DNA from: Deltaproteobacteria bacterium
GTDB taxonomy: Bacteria > Desulfobacterota > DSM-4660 > Desulfatiglandales > HGW-15
DNA: 13,273 nt
NCBI GenBank assembly: GCA_016929815.1
Contig: JAFGIC010000244.1
Coordinates: 1-13,273 of the forward strand
Direction of reading: 5' to 3'
Shown here: one piece after another, positions 6,476 to 13,273 of the stretch
Layout: each line of letters starts with the position of its first letter
Position numbering within the stretch: the first letter of the stretch is position 1
Notes under the pieces: generated by a model
Told to the model about the DNA's origin: nothing
The model's input: the letters and a program-made list of their open reading frames with translations, nothing else
Databases searched by the model: none
Position numbers and translations under genes: made by a program

Positions 6476-7107
6476 GATATATCCCCGGCAAAAAAAATCC
6501 GGAATGGTTTAAATATGAGGGTATCAAGAATCTGCAATATTCAATATGATAATTAATTTAAGGAAAACTGTAAATACATGATGCACCCTATTCACCTTAT
6601 CTCGAAGAAAAGGCCCCGCTTCCTCAGGTTGAAAGGAAGATACACGTTCGCGTGAAAAAGGTTATCCACTTCAGTCATGCTCCCCATAGCGATATGGAAG
6701 AGTGAAGGAACTATAATCATTGCCCCGGTCGCCTTGAGCCTGCTTTTCTTCATCTGACAGAGCCCACATTTCCGGCTGGCAGCCGACACCAACCGGTCAG
6801 ATTATGAAGGCTCACGGCTCAAGGCGCTGTGGAGTATATTCGGAAGGATACATTTGGATTCTTATAAAAAAGCGCAGGATATGTACCTAATACTCGGTGT
6901 AAACAATATTCTGCTTCTCCTCCAAAGCCGCATTCAATACTCCCTCCGCGCCAAGCTCTTTCAGAAGACGGTTATCAAGAAGTTTTTAAGACTGATCATT
7001 GGTGCCGGTTGTCTTAAATTTTATAAAATCTCCTGGTAAGGCTTATTGCATATTCATGTTCTCTTACCGGTATATTTTTCAATCTTAACTGAATGTTATG
7101 CAGATAA
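6476..7107. other. Gene-poor stretch with possible gene remnants
   Basis: No intact gene is recognisable. On the minus strand a GTG-started frame of 66 codons (6792-6592; contains KCGLCQMKK and MTEVDNLFHANVYLPF) has no convincing ribosome-binding site or known family. A second minus-strand piece at about 6982-6887 reads DNRLLKELGAEGVLNAA and then VYTEY before a TAG. It has protein-like composition but no start. Both may be fragments of genes lost together with the neighbouring pseudogene. A palindrome TACCGGTA occurs at 7067-7074. Confidence 0.4.
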
Positions 7108-7767
7108 TTATTGATTCAGTCTAAAATTAAAAAAACCTATATTCTGCCCATTGCTGTTCTTTCCCATCTTAACAAGCAATGATTCGTGATAAATCCTATC
7201 CGAAGCATTCAATTTGCCTTCCGGGAAAAACAACTGGCTGGTAATAGCAGGTCCTCCTGCCTTTTTACTGACCTTAACATGAATATGGTTTGTCCGCCCC
7301 GGGTATACTCCTGGCAGCACGGTTTTTAAGACATACAAACCGTTCTCATCGGTATATTGATGCCCCCGGAGTCTGAAGCCGGCATTATCATAAACCCCGT
7401 TGCCGTCAGCCTGCCAGAAATCCAGCCATGCGCCTGCGATTGGTTTGCAATCCTTATCAAAAACATAACCGGTCAGGGTAAAGATCTCACCGGCAACCCC
7501 ATCCTCAATGAGGTTCGATCTTTCCGGAGAGCCTTTCTTATAGTAAGGACCCTCTGTCTCTTCAACGGTATATATGCCGGGACATGAGGCAGGTACGGAA
7601 TCAAGTGAAAGAAGCTCTAAATTGGAGGATGGATCTGATGTATCTATTGATAAGTCATCGCGGCCTGGAGATGGAGATGAGCATAAAAGATTTTGTCCAT
7701 AGGCTGAAAATAGTATAATTCCCATAATGACCGACGTCAAAAATAATTTTCTATGCGTTCTAAACAT
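7108..7767 (-). CDS. Exported intradiol ring-cleavage dioxygenase-like protein
   Basis: A 219-residue protein related to protocatechuate/catechol intradiol dioxygenases, which open catechol rings with O2 at a non-haem Fe(III). The N-terminus has a positive patch and a hydrophobic stretch (about 8-24, LFLTSVIMGIILFSAYG), so it is likely secreted; NLLC is a poor lipobox. The catalytic domain runs from about residue 62 (CPGIYTVEETEGPYY). The four iron ligands can be placed: Tyr126 (GNGVYDN), Tyr155 (LPGVYPGR), His161 and His163 (NHIH), with Arg158 between them. WLDFWQADGNG and the TDENGLY turn are typical. The ATG at 7767 is chosen because AGGAGGGG (7779-7772) sits just before it; an ATG 33 bases upstream has no such site. 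It is monocistronic. The natural substrate is unknown; exported relatives are poorly characterised. Confidence 0.85.
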   Translation of the reverse strand: MFRTHRKLFLTSVIMGIILFSAYGQNLLCSSPSPGRDDLSIDTSDPSSNLELLSLDSVPASCPGIYTVEETEGPYYKKGSPERSNLIEDGVAGEIFTLTGYVFDKDCKPIAGAWLDFWQADGNGVYDNAGFRLRGHQYTDENGLYVLKTVLPGVYPGRTNHIHVKVSKKAGGPAITSQLFFPEGKLNASDRIYHESLLVKMGKNSNGQNIGFFNFRLNQ

Positions 7768-8562
7768 TTTTCCCCTCCTATTGCATAATGCTTTCTTCAT
7801 TTTAAAGAATTCAACAGACCTTTACGGTTAAAATCATAAATAGTCCCCGCGTAAAATAAACGGGCAGGGTAGCAATACCCTGCCTTTTATAAAAGTCTCC
7901 CGAAAATGCCGTTCATATTCCCGCCGTCATCTGTATAATATTTTGATGTTGATAACGCCCGGCGAACAGATGCACGCGCGTCCCAGGAAACTTATAACTT
8001 TGCCCCAGTTCTTTATTTTCTTTTATTATCTGATAAAATTTAATATAAATAAATAGGGTCAATAATGTATTTAACCATAGGAAAATAAGTATAAGAAAGA
8101 GTCACTTTATCTGGATTCCTGCCGGGATTAAATCTATTTTCTTGATACGGCGCAAATGGCGCCTTCCCTTAAAAGAAGTAGTAAGCCAGACATCAACTTT
8201 GAATATAATCGAAAAAAGAAAGACCGAATATGGGTGGAAGAACTTATTTTTGATGTGGAGATTATGTAAGCCAATTTTGAGAAAATCTTAAGTACAGCCT
8301 CTTTGCCTCCATAATACAGCATTCACCCCATTTAAAAATAATTCTCATAAGATAGAATAACTGCAATTATTGTCTCCACTCATTTAAAAGGGAGTAATTA
8401 ATTGTGAGCAAAGGTTGCGACAATTTACTGAGGCATTCCGGTAAGCAGGCGTGACGTTATCTGATTTTCATCATTCCAGGGCCAGGTTGTCCTGATTTAA
8501 AAATCTTAATTAAAGGCCGTTTTTTTAATATAAATCTGCAGATTATTGGAAGGAAGTTATCC
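7768..8562. other. Long gene-poor region upstream of korA
   Basis: Almost 800 bases without a convincing gene. It holds a strong hairpin terminator (7863-7888). Next to it is a minus-strand fragment open from about 7994 to a TAA at 7889-7887 (with SKYYTDDGGNMNGIFGRLL), directly upstream of that hairpin. A plus-strand frame of 37 codons lies at 8156-8269 (MAPSLKRSSKPDINF...), without a ribosome-binding site. A 16-codon GTG frame at 8404-8454 lies behind an AGGGAG (8389-8394). Much of 7990-8110 and 8330-8400 is AT-rich. The korA promoter must lie at the right end, but no box is clear. Confidence 0.45.
7863..7888. terminator. Strong hairpin terminator with no obvious upstream gene
   Basis: Perfect nine-base-pair stem GGCAGGGTA (7863-7871) / TACCCTGCC (7876-7884) with a four-base loop. 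On the plus strand it is followed by TTTTAT, on the minus strand by CGTTTATTTT, so it could work both ways. The nearest gene on the left is transcribed away from it. On the right there is only a short orphan minus-strand frame whose stop lies three bases before the stem. Confidence 0.75.
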
Positions 8563-10242
8563 ATGGATGATATTAATGTGGTAATAGCAGGGGCCGCAGG
8601 AGAAGGCGTTCAGACGATTGGCGATTTAATGACCAATGCCGTTGCTGGACAAGGGTACTCCGTTTTTTCATGGAAGGAATATGAATCCCGGATCGTGGGA
8701 GGAAGCAACAGTTATTCCATCAGGATAGGCGATGGGCTCAAAAACGCGCCGCTCGCAGAAGCCGATATACTTCTCGCACTGAACAACAAGGCCACCGATA
8801 AGTACAAGGGAATAGTAAAAAAAACCGGTATTATTATTTCCGTAAGAAAGGAAGGTGACAGATCCATCCCAATACCTTTTTCCTCTATCGCAAAGAAAAG
8901 GTTCGGGGAAGAGATATATGCCAATACCATTGCCATAGGTGCACTTGTCTCTGCACTCGGCATGGATGCGGGCTCCATTAAGGAAATCATCAGGAAAACC
9001 TTTTCAAAAAAAGGCAGCGATATAGTATCCGCTAATGAATCGGCTTTTGAAGAAGGATTCAGTCTTGCCGGGAAAGAGTGCGTTGACATGTGCCCATGGA
9101 AGCTCCTACGAAAAGAATCCGGATATTATGTGATTTCAGGGAATGAAGCCATTGCCCTCGGGGCAGCCCGCGGCAATTGTCGTTTTATGACTGCCTATCC
9201 AATGACTCCATCAACCGGCATTATTACTTATCTGTCCTCTGTGCAAAATCAGCTTGGAATCTTTATCGAGCAGGCAGAAGATGAGATCTCAGCAGTCAAT
9301 ATGGCGATTGGTGCCAGCTATGCAGGAATAAGGTCAATGACAGCCACCTCAGGGGGAGGTTTCGCCCTTATGGTTGAAGGAATCAGTCTCGCAGGAATGA
9401 CAGAGACTCCTCTTGTGATAGTGCTGGCACAGAGACCCGGGCCCGCAACCGGACTCCCTACGCGTACAGCCCAGGGAGATCTTCTTTTTGCCGTCCACGC
9501 CGGACATGGGGAATTCCCTAAAATGATCTTTGCCCCGGCCGATCCGAAGGACGCCTTTCATAAGATGGTCAGGGCGTTTAATCTGGCAGAGGAATACCAG
9601 ACGGTTGCTATTGTAATTTCTGACCAGTTTTTGGCGGACAGCCGCTTTTCTGTTGAAGACTTCGAGGTAGAGAAGACTGAACCGTATTTTCAAAAGACGG
9701 ATACTTCAGGTGTTAAAAATTACAGACGGTACAGGCTTACCGATTCAGGAATTTCTCCCAGGCTCTACCCAGGGATATCGGAGCATCTTGTATGTGCGGA
9801 CAGTGATGAACACGACGAATACGGGCATATTACAGAGGATCTCGTAAAGACCGCTCCGGATATGGTGAAAAAACGAATCGCCAAATTGGAGGGATTGAAA
9901 AAATCAATCCTCCTACCTGAAGAGATTGCATTGAAGGATGCTGAAGTCGTATTTACAGGATGGGGTTCAACGCGCGGTGCGATCTTAGAGGCGCTGGGAT
10001 TATTGAAAATGGACGGAATAAAGGCAGGATTGATCCATTTCACTGAACTTTGGCCGTTGCCTGAATACAATTTCCCTAAGGATAAAACATACTGGAGCAT
10101 CGAAGGAAACATACTTGGGCAACTGGCGCGATTGCTGAAGGGTGAATATGATATACATTTCAAGGGGCATATCTCCAGGCATGACGGTCTTCCCATAACG
10201 GCCGACTATATCAGAAGGGAATTTTATGAAAAAAACCGATGA
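8563..10242 (+). CDS. korA: 2-oxoacid:ferredoxin oxidoreductase, fused gamma-alpha subunit
   Basis: Subunit of a thiamine-diphosphate enzyme that oxidatively decarboxylates a 2-oxoacid to its acyl-CoA and reduces ferredoxin, or runs reductively in anaerobes. Of 559 residues, about 1-175 form the gamma-type domain (VVIAGAAGEGVQTIG; ESRIVGGSNSYSIR). From about 190 the alpha-type pyrimidine-binding domain follows (GNEAIALGAARGNCRF). The YPITP-type loop is YPMTPSTG at 212-219. EQAEDEISAVNMAIGASYAG and ATSGGGFALM come next, then RPGPATGLPTRTAQGDLLFA (291-310). This gamma-alpha fusion is characteristic of the KorA class. The ATG at 8563 follows AGGAAG by six bases. The gene overlaps korB by 17 bases, so the two subunits are coupled. 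2-Oxoglutarate is the usual substrate of the class; a branched-chain or aromatic 2-oxoacid cannot be excluded. No ferredoxin-type delta subunit is adjacent. Confidence 0.92.
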   Translation: MDDINVVIAGAAGEGVQTIGDLMTNAVAGQGYSVFSWKEYESRIVGGSNSYSIRIGDGLKNAPLAEADILLALNNKATDKYKGIVKKTGIIISVRKEGDRSIPIPFSSIAKKRFGEEIYANTIAIGALVSALGMDAGSIKEIIRKTFSKKGSDIVSANESAFEEGFSLAGKECVDMCPWKLLRKESGYYVISGNEAIALGAARGNCRFMTAYPMTPSTGIITYLSSVQNQLGIFIEQAEDEISAVNMAIGASYAGIRSMTATSGGGFALMVEGISLAGMTETPLVIVLAQRPGPATGLPTRTAQGDLLFAVHAGHGEFPKMIFAPADPKDAFHKMVRAFNLAEEYQTVAIVISDQFLADSRFSVEDFEVEKTEPYFQKTDTSGVKNYRRYRLTDSGISPRLYPGISEHLVCADSDEHDEYGHITEDLVKTAPDMVKKRIAKLEGLKKSILLPEEIALKDAEVVFTGWGSTRGAILEALGLLKMDGIKAGLIHFTELWPLPEYNFPKDKTYWSIEGNILGQLARLLKGEYDIHFKGHISRHDGLPITADYIRREFYEKNR

Positions 10243-11092
10243 ATTTGACAACCGGGTAGAGATCCAGTGGTGTCCGGGGTGCCCTAATTACGGTATACTT
10301 AATGCCCTGAAAGGCGCCCTGGCTGAACTGGGTAAATCACCCCACGAAATCTGCCTGGTCTCGGGGATAGGCCAGGCAGCCAAACTGCCGCATTATCTTA
10401 AGTGCAATTTTTTTAACGGGCTGCACGGCAGGGCTATTCCAGTGGCCACCGGAATTAACATTGCCAACCCCGATCTGACTACCATTGTTGTAACAGGAGA
10501 CGGTGACTGCTATGGTGAAGGTGGAAACCATTTTATTCACGCAATCCGTCGCAATCCTGACCTTACTGTCTTTGTCCATAACAATGAAATCTATGCACTT
10601 ACCAAGGGGCAGGCGTCACCTACCACGCCTCTTGGTGAAAAAAGGCGGCTGAAAATGAGTGGAGTGGAAATCCCTCCCATAAATATGCCGGCCTTTGCCA
10701 TAATGCAGGACTGCAGCTTTGTGGCCAGGGGATTTGCGGGTGACTTAAAGCACCTTCAGGATATTATGGTAAGGTCGATCAGACATAGGGGGATGTCCTA
10801 TGTGGACATAATTCAGCCGTGCATTACCTGGGGAACTCATCCCGTGAGCTGGTATAAAGAACGGGTCAGAAGAATAGGGGATGATCATAATCCAGAAGAT
10901 AAAAATTCGGCGCTGGATATCGCCTTAACAAAAGATGGTTTCATACATACCGGCGTCCTTTATGAGGTCCCATCAGGAAATATTTTTGCATCCAGATTCA
11001 GAAAAGAGGTCACAAGCCGTCCTTTGACCGGGTTGGAGATTCAGAGTCCTGAGAAAATTCATGAGCTGCTTTTAAAATTTAAGCCGGTTTAA
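10226..11092 (+). CDS. korB: 2-oxoacid:ferredoxin oxidoreductase, beta subunit
   Basis: The 288-residue partner of the gamma-alpha subunit. It binds the diphosphate of thiamine and the [4Fe-4S] cluster. CPGCPNYGILNAL (16-28) supplies Cys16 and Cys19. The thiamine-diphosphate/Mg motif is GDGDCYGEGGNHFIHAIRRN (91-110), completed by NNEIYALTKGQASPT (119-133). HGRAIPVATGINIANPDL (67-84) is also diagnostic. Cys199 (QPCITW) matches the last cluster ligand. The usual third ligand, in SGIGC, is Gln50 here (SGIGQAAKLPHYLKC); Cys43 or Cys60 could replace it. The ATG at 10226 lies within the end of korA, with AAGGGA five bases upstream. No clear terminator follows; the gene converges on the CysRS-like gene after 113 bases. 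Confidence 0.92.
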   Translation: MKKTDEFDNRVEIQWCPGCPNYGILNALKGALAELGKSPHEICLVSGIGQAAKLPHYLKCNFFNGLHGRAIPVATGINIANPDLTTIVVTGDGDCYGEGGNHFIHAIRRNPDLTVFVHNNEIYALTKGQASPTTPLGEKRRLKMSGVEIPPINMPAFAIMQDCSFVARGFAGDLKHLQDIMVRSIRHRGMSYVDIIQPCITWGTHPVSWYKERVRRIGDDHNPEDKNSALDIALTKDGFIHTGVLYEVPSGNIFASRFRKEVTSRPLTGLEIQSPEKIHELLLKFKPV

Positions 11093-11205
11093 GAATTCTT
11101 TTTGCGAATAAGGCGGCTAAAAGAGATTTATATGTACTTACCTGAAGTTCTCCAGGACGTGTTAAAAGATGCGAATAAGTAGTCTGATTTGTGCGAACTA
11201 AAATC

Positions 11206-12423
11206 TTAGTAAATAATTTTCAACACCTTGTCCATATCTTTCAGTGCCTTCATGATCTCTGAAGCTGCGCTGGAGGTCAGGTTTTTTATATCCACACTTA
11301 ATACTATAGCGCTAACATTATCAAACGCACCTTTCACATCCAGGTCATCGTTCATCCTCTCTTGAAAGACCTCGTTAATTTTCAGAGCCGTCATTGTGTA
11401 CGCATTTGCTTTGGAACCTGCCTTGTTCTCGATTTTTTTTATCTGCTCTTTGAACTTTCTCAATCGCTCAGTTACGGATTGCATCCGCTTGTCTGAATAA
11501 TTGAGTTTTATCCGGTAGTGGCCGTAGATCAGGAAGAATCTGATCTCGCTTAAACTGTATCCCTTTTCCTGCAGGTCATCGGTATAGAGGATATTGCCGA
11601 TGCTCTTGGACATCTTCTTACCGTCCACATGGAGATGATGACAGTGGAGCCAGTACTTTGCCATGGGATATGGACGGATTGATTCAAGCACTGCCCTGGT
11701 GTAGTCATGGTGGCGGATGAGGTTGTCGATTCCGCCGCAGTAGAGGGAGAGGGTCTCGTTAAAGTGCCGGATGATCATGCTGGGGTCCTGGATATTCCAG
11801 GCCGGTCTTCCCTTACCGATCCTCGTATCCCAGTGTGCGGTGTCCCCTTCTTTATATCTGTGCCACAATATGAAGTCCCCCCTGTTCCAGCGCATTCCTG
11901 GATAGGTGTCTTTGTGGAATCGTTTTTTGCGCTCTGGCCATTTTTGCATATCAAGACCATAGAGCTCGCCAAATCCTGGGTATTTTAGGGGATCGAAGTA
12001 GCAATTCCCGTCATGCCAGTAGGCGATTTTCAGATCAACAAGGCGCTCGATGATCTCCACGGCCTTTTCAACTGTCTCCGAGGCTCGGGGGAGAAAATTA
12101 GGGATCTTCATCTTCAGCCCCCGCATCTCCTTGAGGAAGGTTTCGATATTCGGGTCGGCGAGCGCCTTGACGCTTGTTCCTATGTTTTCTGCCTCTTTGA
12201 TAGCCTTGTCCTCGATGTCGGTTATATTCATGCCCCGTTCAACCTGATAGCCCAGGTATTCCAGGTACCGGACCACGATGTCCTCAAAGAGAAAGGTCCT
12301 GAAGTTGCCGATATGCGATTTCTGATAGACTGACGGGCCGCAGGTAAATATTGTGACAGTTTTCGTATTTACCGGCTGAAAGGTTTCCAGATGTTTACCA
12401 AAGGTATTGAAGATCCTGAACAT
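11206..12423 (-). CDS. Cysteinyl-tRNA synthetase paralogue with altered zinc site
   Basis: A 405-residue class I synthetase-like protein with the CysRS layout: FTCGPSVYQKSHIGNFRTF (26-44) with HIGN for HIGH, MNITDIEDKAIK (65-76), GKGRPAWNIQDPSM (203-216) and GKKMSKSIGN (268-277). A helical region with MNDDLDVKGA (357-366) corresponds to the DALR domain. The four zinc ligands of CysRS that select cysteine map to Cys28 (kept), Asp213 (normally Cys in HIEC), His238 (kept) and Thr242 (normally Glu in HHENE). Two of four are lost, so cysteine recognition is unlikely. The C-terminus is also shorter than the usual 460 or so residues, lacking most of the anticodon-binding end. The ATP site looks intact, so it probably still makes an adenylate, perhaps as an amide ligase of MshC type. 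AAGGGAG lies nine bases before the ATG. A MATE gene lies 65 bases upstream on the same strand. Confidence 0.85.
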   Translation of the reverse strand: MFRIFNTFGKHLETFQPVNTKTVTIFTCGPSVYQKSHIGNFRTFLFEDIVVRYLEYLGYQVERGMNITDIEDKAIKEAENIGTSVKALADPNIETFLKEMRGLKMKIPNFLPRASETVEKAVEIIERLVDLKIAYWHDGNCYFDPLKYPGFGELYGLDMQKWPERKKRFHKDTYPGMRWNRGDFILWHRYKEGDTAHWDTRIGKGRPAWNIQDPSMIIRHFNETLSLYCGGIDNLIRHHDYTRAVLESIRPYPMAKYWLHCHHLHVDGKKMSKSIGNILYTDDLQEKGYSLSEIRFFLIYGHYRIKLNYSDKRMQSVTERLRKFKEQIKKIENKAGSKANAYTMTALKINEVFQERMNDDLDVKGAFDNVSAIVLSVDIKNLTSSAASEIMKALKDMDKVLKIIY

Positions 12424-12464
12424 GCAACATTTCTCCCTTAATACTTTGATTTTGTAGCCTAAAA

Positions 12465-12485
12465 GATAAAAAACGATTTTTCATC
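12465..12485 (-). repeat. AT-rich imperfect palindrome between MATE and CysRS-like genes
   Basis: Read on the minus strand, GATGAAAAATCGTTTTTTATC folds into a nine-base-pair stem (one G-T) with a TCG loop, starting three bases after the MATE stop. It could cause weak or partial termination between the two genes; the stem has too little GC to be a firm terminator. Confidence 0.4.
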
Positions 12486-12488
12486 CCT

Positions 12489-13273
12489 TTACTCCACCTG
12501 CAACGTCTTCCACTTTCCACGGTGAAAGCGTTGCGCCATGAGGAGGCCTTGCACCGTCATGGAAGTAATCATAGCGACCCAGACCCCTACAGCCCCGTAT
12601 CCGAACACAAAGGCAAGGAGACCAGCCAGGGGCAGGCGTATAAGCCACATACAGATGATGATCACCCACATATTGCCCCTGGTGTCTCCGGCGCCCTGGA
12701 GGCCGCCGCCCAGGATGAGGCTTAGCGCCATAAAGGGCTCGGAGAACATAGTGATTTTGAGATAGCGGGTCGTCTCTGCGAGAACGGCAGTATCTTCAGT
12801 TAAAAAGGAGGAGAAGTATTCAGCTCCGATAAAGATGAAGATGGAGATGGCGCTTATGAGCAATACCCCTGCCCAGGCAATTTTCCATCCTACTGCGGCT
12901 GCCCGGTCCGGGTTTTTGGCCCCCAGGTTTTGCCCCACAAGGACAGCGGCGGCCATGTTTAGGGCAAAGGGAGGGAGAAAGATAATGGCCTCTATCCTTA
13001 GGCCGTTGGTGAGCGAGGCGAGGGCTACAATGCTCACGTCTCCCAAACGGCCAAGGATGTTGTAAAGAACGATGCTGCCGGCGTTCCAGGCGATCTGCAG
13101 CAGGCCCATCGGCCAGCCCAGGTTGGCAATGGTTTTTATAGCACGGGGGGAGACAATCCACGGTCTGCGATAGAGTGCCCTCCAGCGCGGGAGGGAGAAA
13201 AAGATGAAGTTGATCCCCATACCGATGGTCGCCGCGATGGCCGTGGACAGGGCGATGCCGGGGTAACCGAGCC
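12489..13273 (-). CDS. MATE-family multidrug/metabolite transporter, C-terminal part
   Basis: Inner-membrane cation-coupled exporter. The frame enters from the right edge (the last complete codons read LGYPGIALSTAIAATIG) and gives 260 visible residues ending with TAA at 12491-12489. About half of a normal 450-residue MATE protein is present, with some six hydrophobic segments. Family marks in the second half are NLGWPMGLLQIAWNAGSIV, LPPFALNMAAAVLVGQNLGA and LSLILGGGLQGAGDTRG. The positively charged tail (AQRFHRGKW) would be cytoplasmic. The substrate cannot be told from sequence. The gene lies upstream of the CysRS-like gene on the same strand with a 65-base gap and may be co-transcribed. Internal ATG codons near the edge are not starts, because homology continues beyond them. 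Confidence 0.9.
   Translation of the reverse strand, partial: LGYPGIALSTAIAATIGMGINFIFFSLPRWRALYRRPWIVSPRAIKTIANLGWPMGLLQIAWNAGSIVLYNILGRLGDVSIVALASLTNGLRIEAIIFLPPFALNMAAAVLVGQNLGAKNPDRAAAVGWKIAWAGVLLISAISIFIFIGAEYFSSFLTEDTAVLAETTRYLKITMFSEPFMALSLILGGGLQGAGDTRGNMWVIIICMWLIRLPLAGLLAFVFGYGAVGVWVAMITSMTVQGLLMAQRFHRGKWKTLQVE

Noticed and set aside
8134..8322. 62-codon minus-strand frame before korA
   Set aside because: Low-complexity, basic and serine-rich composition, no ribosome-binding site and no recognisable family.
8404..8454. 16-codon GTG frame with AGGGAG upstream, possible leader peptide of korA
   Set aside because: It has a usable ribosome-binding site but no runs of a regulatory codon and no attenuator structure after it.
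9765..10196. 143-codon minus-strand frame inside korA
   Set aside because: Shadow of the strongly supported korA frame.
11104..11179. Direct repeat GCGAATAAG at 11104-11112 and 11171-11179
   Set aside because: Nine bases in an AT-rich spacer is not significant and there is no mobile-element structure around it.
11132..11182. 16-codon ATG frame (MYLPEVLQDVLKDANK) after korB
   Set aside because: Very short with only a weak AGAG upstream; not supportable as a gene, although the composition is protein-like.

Overview
The window reads as a single bacterial chromosome segment with moderate GC, short AT-rich spacers, Shine-Dalgarno sequences, ATG/GTG/TTG starts and intrinsic terminators. The gene set points to an anaerobic bacterium: a gamma-alpha-fused 2-oxoacid:ferredoxin oxidoreductase, a ferredoxin:thioredoxin reductase-type Fe-S protein, and stand-alone fragments of large families. 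A sulfate-reducing or syntrophic 'deltaproteobacterium' (Desulfobacterota) is my best guess, but nothing here is taxonomically decisive.

Left part (1-3890): the last 19 codons of a gene that may encode a PfkB-type kinase, then trpS with a good sigma70-like promoter. On the minus strand follow two overlapping kinase genes, an APH-fold kinase and an APS-kinase-like P-loop kinase, and then on the plus strand a small heat-shock protein gene closed by a strong terminator.

Middle part (3890-6100): a stand-alone protein made only of the C-terminal half of translation factor IF-2 (no GTPase domain), closed by a terminator. It is followed by a probable two-gene operon of an FTR-type catalytic subunit and protein-L-isoaspartate methyltransferase (pcm), so redox and protein-repair functions sit together.

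Decayed part (6097-8562): an internally deleted, frame-shifted pseudogene antisense to the end of pcm, some 600 bases of unrecognised remnants, an intact exported intradiol-dioxygenase-like gene, and an almost 800-base gene-poor stretch holding a strong terminator right after a short orphan reading frame.

Right part (8563-13273): korAB-like genes overlapping by 17 bases, then convergent minus-strand genes: a cysteinyl-tRNA synthetase paralogue that has lost two of the four zinc ligands, preceded by the C-terminal half of a MATE transporter that runs off the window.

The most interesting items are the CysRS paralogue (probably a ligase with a different substrate), the IF-2 stub, the kinase pair and the variant FTR subunit. 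No CRISPR array, insertion sequence, tRNA or rRNA was found. All family assignments are from motif recognition; no database search was possible.
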